Origin: an uncultured Prevotella sp.
GTDB taxonomy: Bacteria; Bacteroidota; Bacteroidia; Bacteroidales; Bacteroidaceae
DNA length: 33,486 nucleotides
Reading direction: 5' to 3'
Assembly: GCA_900314195.1 (NCBI GenBank)
Contig: OMUH01000008.1
Location: forward strand, 1-33,486
Positions 1 to 4,834 of this stretch are shown one piece after another. The position numbers were made by a program, and so were the translations under genes. Below the pieces are notes generated by a model. The model ran no database searches and had not been told where the DNA came from. It worked only from the letters and a program-made list of their open reading frames with translations. Within the stretch, counting starts at the first letter, position 1; the number at the start of each line of letters is the position of its first letter.

Positions 1-13
1 TCTTTATGTTGTT

Positions 14-142
14 ATGAATAAAGTCAATTTCACTCAGCTCGGCAGGTTCGGCAATCATACCGAAAAGACCTACCGCCAACATTTCGAGAAGAACCATGTG
101 GCAACATTACTATTTGTAAAATTCCACGGAAAAGCTTTGTAA
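14..142 (+). pseudogene. Possible transposase N-terminal remnant
   Basis: A 42-codon open frame starts MNKVNFTQLGRF and continues HTEKTYRQHFEKN. This resembles the N-terminus of DDE transposases common in Bacteroidetes, which often open with a 'VNF.QLGR...E..YR..FEK' pattern. After about 30 residues the similarity stops and the frame closes, so at most it is a scrap. The promoter of the next gene overlaps its 3' end. Recognition is by eye from a short stretch, so confidence is low. Confidence 0.3.
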
Positions 143-166
143 TGTTGTAAAACATATTTATCTTTG
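136..166 (+). promoter_or_regulatory. Bacteroidetes-type promoter for the first barrel gene
   Basis: TTTG at 136-139 and TATCTTTG at 159-166 are separated by 19 bp, an exact match to the -33/-7 consensus of the Bacteroidetes primary sigma factor. Transcription would begin near 172 and give a leader of about 115 nt before the ATG at 289. Confidence 0.65.
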
Positions 167-288
167 CAGACGATTATCAAGATAAGGAAAGATAACATTT
201 GATAAATGCCGGCTGTTTTTATTGTGATGATAAGGCAGAGGCAAAAAGAACATAAAATTTTAACAAAAATAATAATTTTAAAAAAATC

Positions 289-858
289 ATGAAGAAATTT
301 ATTTTCGTTCTTTTTGCGGTCATTACCATGGCTGCAAGTGCCAACGCACAGGTTTACATCGGCGGAACGGCCGGTGTTGTCAGTTTTTCCAAGGATAACT
401 ATACCGGAGATGATGACGATGAGACCGCATTCCGCATTCTCCCGGAGATAGGCTACAAAATCAACAGCAACTGGGCCGTCGGCGGAGTGATTGGCTACGA
501 GAAGGGCTCACTCTCACTGCTCGGACAGAGCCAGATGACCAGCAAGGACATGAAAGCATTCTCTATTGCACCATACGCCCGCTGGACTTTCGTACACTCT
601 AAATACGTTAACGGATTCCTTGACCTCGGATTCGGATTCATGTCAGGAAGCATTGACGACGGCGACTTCACGGCATGGAACATAGGCGCCAAGCCGGGCA
701 TAGAAGTAAACCTCAGCAAGCACATCAGCTTCGTTACAAAGGTGGGCTTCCTCGGCTACGAAGAGTTCAACCCTGACGGCGACAACAACAACTCAAGTTC
801 TTTCGGCTTCAACGTAAGCGGAAACAATATCGAGTTCGGCGTTTACTATAACTTCTAA
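289..858 (+). CDS. Outer-membrane beta-barrel protein
   Basis: This 189-residue protein has a Sec signal peptide (MKKFIFVLFAVITMAASANAQ, cleavage after about residue 20). The rest alternates short amphipathic strands with turns (YIGGTAG, AVGGVIGYEKG, FLDLGFGFMSG) and ends in YNF, a terminal aromatic typical of proteins folded by the BAM complex. Size and pattern fit the OmpA/OmpW-like small porin family (PF13505 type), probably 8 strands. It sits alone behind its own promoter. The specific cargo or role cannot be told from sequence. The ATG is the only sensible start because it immediately precedes the signal peptide. Confidence 0.8.
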   Translation: MKKFIFVLFAVITMAASANAQVYIGGTAGVVSFSKDNYTGDDDDETAFRILPEIGYKINSNWAVGGVIGYEKGSLSLLGQSQMTSKDMKAFSIAPYARWTFVHSKYVNGFLDLGFGFMSGSIDDGDFTAWNIGAKPGIEVNLSKHISFVTKVGFLGYEEFNPDGDNNNSSSFGFNVSGNNIEFGVYYNF

Positions 859-985
859 AAAATCATTACGCTGCGGCTTGATTGTATTATTCGCGGCAAA
901 CGCAGCAACGATTTGTTGGCAAAGCGAACATATTTGTTCTTTTTGTAACATTAATATATTCCAAAAAGGCAATAAAAATTATCAT

Positions 986-1015
986 TAGGGATTTTCCCCG
1001 CTTCAATAGGGATTT
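986..1015 (+). promoter_or_regulatory. Two TAGGGATTT direct repeats, candidate operator
   Basis: The 9-mer TAGGGATTT occurs at 986-994 and again at 1007-1015, in the same orientation, with starts 21 bp apart (9 bp, 12-bp spacer, 9 bp). The pair lies just upstream of the -7 element at 1044. This geometry is what LytTR-type response regulators bind, so an activator site is a reasonable inference, but no regulator gene is present in the window. Confidence 0.35.
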
Positions 1016-1043
1016 ATCACAACAAAGAGAAACAACAAACAAA

Positions 1044-1051
1044 TATCTTTG
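1044..1051 (+). promoter_or_regulatory. -7 promoter element for the second barrel gene
   Basis: TATCTTTG matches the TAnnTTTG consensus exactly. No TTTG is seen at the expected distance upstream. A weak -33 combined with the direct repeats at 986-1015 would suit an activator-dependent promoter. The predicted leader is about 55 nt. Confidence 0.5.
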
Positions 1052-1110
1052 CAACTGTTAACAAACAACAAGAAAAATATCATTAACAAGAAACAAAATT
1101 TTTTAGAGTC

Positions 1111-1752
1111 ATGAAAAAGATTTTACTTATGGCAGCAGTGCTGCTTTCTTCAGTAGGCGCTTTCGCACAGCATGAGGTCGGTGCTTTCACAATTCAGCCT
1201 AAGGTGGGCATGAACATTGCCAACATGACAGACCTCAGTAATCCTGACTCAAAGACCTTAATTGGCTTCACAGGCGGCGTAGAAGCTGAATATCAGGCTG
1301 CCGACATCTTCTCTATTTCTGCCGGCGTGCTCTATTCTAAGCAGGGATGCACATTCGATGATTTCACAGTTCAGGGAGTCGGACTCAAGGACCCTACTGT
1401 AAGCCTTGACTATATCAACGTGCCTATCATGGCCAACGTATATGTGGCAAAAGGCCTTGCCGTTAAGCTCGGCGTTCAGCCAGGATTTCTCGTCGGCTCA
1501 AAACTGAAAGGCGACATCAATGCCGGTGGTTTTGGCAGCAAAGACTATGACGCTGACATTAAAGACGACATGAACAAAGTTGACTTTACCATTCCTGTTG
1601 GTCTGAGCTATGAATTCTCAGGTGTGCCTGTCGTTATTGACGCACGTTACAATTGGGGTCTGACAAAGACTTTCAAGGATGACGGTTATTTCAACAAAGA
1701 TTCCAAGAACAGCGTTTTCCAGATTACTCTCGGCTATAAGTTCGAACTCTGA
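1111..1752 (+). CDS. Outer-membrane beta-barrel protein, PorT-like
   Basis: This 213-residue protein has a signal peptide (MKKILLMAAVLLSSVGAFAQ). The mature part begins with a GxFxIQPKVGMNIANM strand and contains GFTGGVEAEYQ, SISAGVLYSKQG, IPVGLSYEF and a final FQITLGYKFEL. These are hallmarks of the Bacteroidetes 'outer membrane protein beta-barrel' family (PF13568, porin/PorT-like). The C-terminus ends in FEL with an aromatic at the antepenultimate position. It is monocistronic, ending at a strong terminator at 1806. The substrate is unknown. Confidence 0.8.
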   Translation: MKKILLMAAVLLSSVGAFAQHEVGAFTIQPKVGMNIANMTDLSNPDSKTLIGFTGGVEAEYQAADIFSISAGVLYSKQGCTFDDFTVQGVGLKDPTVSLDYINVPIMANVYVAKGLAVKLGVQPGFLVGSKLKGDINAGGFGSKDYDADIKDDMNKVDFTIPVGLSYEFSGVPVVIDARYNWGLTKTFKDDGYFNKDSKNSVFQITLGYKFEL

Positions 1753-1805
1753 TAATGCGAAGGCTTAAAAAAGAAAAGCATACAAAAAGATAAACTCTCC
1801 CCATG

Positions 1806-1833
1806 GGCGGTGCCAAAAAGCACCGCCTTTTTT
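1806..1833 (+). terminator. Rho-independent terminator
   Basis: A perfect 8-bp stem GGCGGTGC/GCACCGCC (1806-1813 and 1820-1827) with a 6-nt loop is followed by six T. It lies about 55 bp past the stop of the barrel gene at 1752. Confidence 0.9.
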
Positions 1834-1999
1834 ATTGCAAACATTGTCGAATATTCTTTCTCCTACCCGTCGCCGGCGTGATATACGAGAATATGTGTAT
1901 CCGCAAGCATCCAAATAGTTATTTTTTTACTACATGCTTTCTATGTTTAAAACCAAGGCGCGTCCATTGTTGCCGTCCGCAATTTTTGAATATATCATA

Positions 2000-2033
2000 G
2001 TCACAGCCTCGGAGAGGCTGAATCATTTGTGAC
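2000..2033. repeat. REP-like hairpin, short form
   Basis: AGCCTC-GGA-GAGGCT (2005-2019) forms a perfect 6-bp stem with a 3-nt loop, inside an outer inverted pair GTCACA (2000-2005) and TGTGAC (2028-2033). The same short hairpin occurs at 4486 and, as AGCCCC-AAA-GGGGCT, in the 91-bp array at the right end. It lies exactly where the reading frame of the decayed replication gene begins, so it marks the left edge of the plasmid remnant. Confidence 0.7.
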
Positions 2034-2666
2034 ACTAAGATTGATAAGATAAAAGGCTATGTTATTTTTACTGTTCTTGATGATATATGGCGGTGCCTGC
2101 TGGACTTCACAAAGGGGTATCGAAAATACGAACTTGTTACCGCCATGCAGTTCAAATCTGTGTATTCCATGCGTATGTATGAACTGATGAGCGGACAGAA
2201 AAGACCTTTGAGGATTTGAAAATGCGCTTTGGGGTCAAGGATAAATATAAACTTGTCGGGCACTTCAAAACAAGAGTTTTAGACATTGCAAAAAAAGAAC
2301 TTGACGAGAGCAGCCCCTACTCTTTCAACTACATCGAGCTTAAGGATGGGCGAAAGGTTGTAGGCTTCAAAGTTCTTTCCTACATTCAAGCCAGATAACA
2401 AGGATACAGAACTATACGCAACAGAATTGCGCGCAAAGGTATCAGCAAGCGCACAGATAAGCCGTGAAGTCTACGACTACTTCCGTTACTCTTTTGAGTT
2501 CCAAGCAACCGAAATCAGCAAGAACAAGAAGACTATCATCGAGGGGGAGAAGAAAATCCCCGACTTTATTGGTTTTATTTCTTCTCTGGTTGGTCCATCT
2601 AGGACAGCAAAGAACCGCATTGGCTATGTAATCAACGCTATCAAGAAAAAAACTTCAGAAAGCTAA
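2034..2666 (+). pseudogene. Decayed Rep_3-type plasmid replication initiator
   Basis: Three frames together read like a RepB/Rep_3 initiator (PF01051). The first (to the TGA at 2217) gives FTKGYRKYELVTAMQF and SVYSMRMYELMSG. The second (about 2200-2398) gives DLKMRFGVKDKY, VLDIAKKELDES and YIELKDGRKVVGF. The third (about 2390-2666) gives the C-terminal extension with ISREVYDYFRY and IGYVINAIKK. The order and wording match the winged-helix core of these initiators, but two +1 frameshifts (near 2200 and 2385) and a missing N-terminus mean it is not functional as written. This suggests an integrated, decaying plasmid. A sequencing error at both shifts is possible but less likely given that the nearby mobilisation gene is broken too. 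Confidence 0.7.
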
Positions 2667-2709
2667 TTACAAAAAGAAAGTATTTATAAATAAAAATATT
2701 CTTTTTTTT

Positions 2710-2739
2710 CTTGATTTTCTGTTTTTTTATATAATTTTG
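2710..2739 (+). promoter_or_regulatory. Promoter of the two-gene cargo unit
   Basis: CTTG at 2710-2713 and TAATTTTG at 2732-2739 with an 18-bp gap fit the Bacteroidetes consensus with one -33 mismatch. The start codon at 2782 lies 43 bp further on. Confidence 0.5.
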
Positions 2740-2781
2740 CTCACACAACCTATCAATATTTAACAATAAACTATAACGTTT

Positions 2782-3033
2782 ATGAAGAATATGTATAACA
2801 ACTCTTTCCGTGTAAAAATGGATAAGTTAGGTAACAAATTTGTGGACCTGGAACTTTCAGAAAAGCCTACAGGGTTAGATGTCAGCAAATTGCAACCTCT
2901 TGTTGTGGAAGATCAGTTAGAATCATTTACTACAATTGATGGTAAAGAAGAAGAGGTAACAGTCCCACAAGGAACTTACTTATTTAACAGTTCAATCGGA
3001 AAGTTTGGCGGATATAGAATACCTTTAAAGTAA
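2782..3033 (+). CDS. Small protein of unknown function, 83 residues
   Basis: I do not recognise this protein. It has no signal peptide or membrane segment, is mildly acidic in its middle (VVEDQLESF, DGKEEEV), and ends in a glycine/tyrosine-rich tail, KFGGYRIPLK. Size, its own promoter and tight coupling (5-bp gap) to a lipoprotein gene suggest the two act together. Possibilities are a peptide precursor, an immunity or chaperone partner, or a small regulator; none can be chosen from sequence. It lies between a decayed plasmid replication gene and a decayed mobilisation gene, yet its own frame is intact, which suggests selection or recent arrival. The DNA is visibly AT-rich compared with flanking core genes. 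Confidence 0.65.
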   Translation: MKNMYNNSFRVKMDKLGNKFVDLELSEKPTGLDVSKLQPLVVEDQLESFTTIDGKEEEVTVPQGTYLFNSSIGKFGGYRIPLK

Positions 3034-3038
3034 TTTCT

Positions 3039-3605
3039 ATGCAAAAAGCTATAAGGTTTTTCTTCTTTTCTTTAGCTTTAACATCTTGTCAAATTTCAGG
3101 TTTAACGTCTGGATATTCCCATTTGTCAAAGCAAGAGCAGGCACGAGTGATAAAATATAAAGGAAATATCGCTGAAATACAGGACTATTCCAAAATATAT
3201 GCCATCACTCCAGAGCAAGTAAAAACTTACCTCTCAGTACATAACAAGGTGATAGTTTACGACTATACTCCTTGGTGCAAGTCTAAATACTGCGTAAGTC
3301 CAACACTTTTAGCCAATCAGTGCAAGGCAAACAAAGTAGATTTGCTTGTAATATCAAATGTTTATGATGATGTGTTCCGTGCCGTAAACGAGAGCTTTCC
3401 GCTACTGATAATTGATACAGCTGCGCTTAAAACCAAATGGAGAGGAAAGTATATAGAAAAATTTTATTTTTCTCTAATTGGTAAATATCAAAAAGATATA
3501 GACTATGCTGGCTATCATTATTTTCAAAATGGGAATTACATCAAAAGTTTCAAGGACTTTAAAGATATAGGAAGATATTTGATAAATGAGGATGTGTCAA
3601 AATAG
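3039..3605 (+). CDS. Lipoprotein of unknown function, possibly thioredoxin-like
   Basis: The 188-residue product starts with a lipoprotein signal (MQKAIRFFFFSLALTSC, lipobox LTSC with lipidated Cys17), so it should be anchored in a membrane facing the periplasm or exterior. The stretch around residues 68-105 (KVIVYDYTPWCKSKYCVSP, then VDLLVISNVYDD) has the strand-PWC-helix-strand rhythm of a thioredoxin fold, but the cysteines are spaced CxxxxC rather than CxxC, so disulfide chemistry is uncertain. It follows the 83-residue gene by 5 bp and ends inside a terminator, making a clean two-gene transcript. The function is not known to me. It is probably cargo of the decayed plasmid around it. Confidence 0.65.
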   Translation: MQKAIRFFFFSLALTSCQISGLTSGYSHLSKQEQARVIKYKGNIAEIQDYSKIYAITPEQVKTYLSVHNKVIVYDYTPWCKSKYCVSPTLLANQCKANKVDLLVISNVYDDVFRAVNESFPLLIIDTAALKTKWRGKYIEKFYFSLIGKYQKDIDYAGYHYFQNGNYIKSFKDFKDIGRYLINEDVSK

Positions 3606-3622
3606 GCACATCCTCTTTTTTT
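3588..3622 (+). terminator. Terminator overlapping the lipoprotein stop codon
   Basis: GAGGATGTG (3588-3596) pairs perfectly with CACATCCTC (3607-3615) and is followed by seven T. The left arm is inside the coding sequence and the stop codon (3603-3605) lies in the loop. Confidence 0.85.
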
Positions 3623-3928
3623 CGAGATAGACACTTTTCAAATCGCAATCTACAAGGACGAGGGCTATCCGCAGGTAGAAGAATGGAAAACTAACCTGCA
3701 CGCCCATTTGGCTTTTGATTGGACTAACCAGAGACAGGGAAAAGTCTTAAACTGAACCGCCAAGACATAGTGGAGATGCAGACGATAACAGCGGAAGTCC
3801 TGCAAATGCAAATGGATAGAGGGGTGTCGAGCGACAAGCAGCACCTGACGGCACAGCTGTACATTGGCACAAAAGGGCGTAGAGTATGAAGAAGATGAGA
3901 TTTTGCAATACACGAGTATTATATCAAG
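3621..3928 (+). pseudogene. Decayed MobV/Pre-type mobilisation gene fragment
   Basis: Starting directly after the terminator, one frame reads IAIYKDEGYPQVEEWK, NLHAHLAFDWTNQRQGK, then shifts (near 3740) to SLKLNRQDIVEMQTITAEV, MDRGVSSDKQHLTAQ, and shifts again (near 3865) to AQKGVEYEEDEI. The 'LHAHxxFDW...GKSxKLNxxDxxxMQ...ERGVSS...HL' sequence is characteristic of MobV-family relaxases (Mob_Pre, PF01076) of Bacteroidetes plasmids and mobilisable elements. The N-terminal catalytic part is absent, and the fragment ends abruptly in a hairpin repeat at 3929. With the Rep_3 remnant upstream it indicates a former mobilisable plasmid. Confidence 0.65.
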
Positions 3929-4070
3929 CCCTAATCTAAGGGAAGCGCAGCGACAACAGATTAGGGTAAAGTACAACGGGCGGCCAGAATATGTTCCTCG
4001 AAGAGGGACATTGCGTTATAAGCGCTGCTTATGCCTGTCAGGGCACAAGCCTCAAAGAGGCAATATCTGA
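3929..4070. repeat. REP-like hairpin elements at right edge of plasmid remnant
   Basis: CCCTAATCT (3929-3937) pairs perfectly with AGATTAGGG (3958-3966) around the 20-nt loop AAGGGAAGCGCAGCGACAAC. Then come CCTC-GAA-GAGG (3996-4006), the segment GAGGGACATTGCGTTATAA (4003-4021, repeated at 4593-4611 with one change), and GCCTC-AAA-GAGGC near 4051. The same modules recur at 4486-4640 and in the array after 32885. No coding frame is supported here. Confidence 0.7.
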
Positions 4071-4129
4071 TACTATTCATGGTGAACAGTTACATTACAT
4101 TTAAAGCTATGCAAAAAAACATAAAAAAA

Positions 4130-4199
4130 GGGACTCCGCTGAGTCCCGACTTTTGTTAACCTTAAATCTAATACTATGAAAAACACTTCACAAATATAG
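4130..4199 (+). promoter_or_regulatory. Hairpin plus seven-codon leader ORF
   Basis: GGGACTC (4130-4136) pairs with GAGTCCC (4141-4147) around CGCT. About 30 nt further is ATG AAA AAC ACT TCA CAA ATA TAG (4176-4199), a seven-codon frame MKNTSQI. On the minus strand the hairpin is followed by seven T, so it could also terminate leftward transcription. The spacing looks like a 5' leader, but no gene follows for 630 bp, so it may be an orphaned regulatory module. Confidence 0.35.
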
Positions 4200-4337
4200 C
4201 ATATATATGTCATATTGACAATAGAACACGCTTATTTTTTATAATTATTAATAATACAGTTCATTATTTTAAATAAATTAACTAAGCATATTTAATAAGT
4301 AACTGTACAGCGAAAAATATACAGCTTTATCTGGTAT

Positions 4338-4480
4338 ATCTGAGTTTTCTATGCCTTCGTACTGCTAACGTTATAATCTGATATAAAGCTCTGAATATCA
4401 CTAAAATAAATGCCGTATTGTTTGGTAGTCTCAATTTTATTTAGTACGATAAGTAGTACAGAATGGGGTAAAACTCAGAT
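4338..4480. repeat. 11-bp inverted repeat in an AT-rich gene-free stretch
   Basis: ATCTGAGTTTT at 4338-4348 and AAAACTCAGAT at 4470-4480 are perfect inverted copies about 120 bp apart. The right copy abuts the REP-like hairpin at 4486. The DNA from 4200 to 4480 is AT-rich and shows no convincing gene. The pair could be the ends of a small non-autonomous element or chance. Confidence 0.4.
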
Positions 4481-4485
4481 GGTAT

Positions 4486-4640
4486 AGCCTCGGAGAGGCT
4501 TGTTTATCTGTAAACCCAGTCTAAGGGAAGCGCAGCGACCGCAGACTGGGGGGAAAACAGATAAACCGGCTGTAAAAAAGTATAACCTCGGAGAGGGACA
4601 TTGCGTTGTAACGCGCAACTTCTGTCTGTCATGGCGCATC
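4486..4640. repeat. Compound REP-like hairpin element
   Basis: This contains the short hairpin AGCCTC-GGA-GAGGCT (4486-4500), then outer arms GTTTATCTGT (4502-4511) and ACAGATAAAC (4557-4566) enclosing CCCAGTCT (4515-4522) / AGACTGGG (4543-4550) with the 20-nt loop AAGGGAAGCGCAGCGACCGC. Then come CCTC-GGA-GAGG (4586-4596) and the shared segment GAGGGACATTGCGTT. It is the most complete nested copy of the family in the window. 4640-4745 shows nothing further. Confidence 0.7.
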
Positions 4641-4745
4641 TTTGATGCAAATAGCTAAGTCCAAAAAGAAAAATAATTTATAATGAAGTTACCAAAAGAA
4701 AATAAAAGTACACACATAAAGCCCAATGCCGCAATATTTTTTTAT

Positions 4746-4753
4746 TAACTTTG
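4746..4753 (+). promoter_or_regulatory. -7 promoter element for the DUF3943 gene
   Basis: TAACTTTG matches TAnnTTTG; no TTTG is seen 19 bp upstream. It lies 82 bp before the ATG at 4835. Confidence 0.45.
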
Positions 4754-4834
4754 CCTCAAAGAATTAAAATAGAGTTAAAAACTCCCATAATAAGAAATGA
4801 ACAATAACCCGCCAAACAACTGATTGAAGAAAAC

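Noticed and set aside
1803-2000. 65-codon plus-strand ORF
   Set aside because: It starts inside the terminator hairpin at 1806 and has no promoter, signal or recognisable domain.
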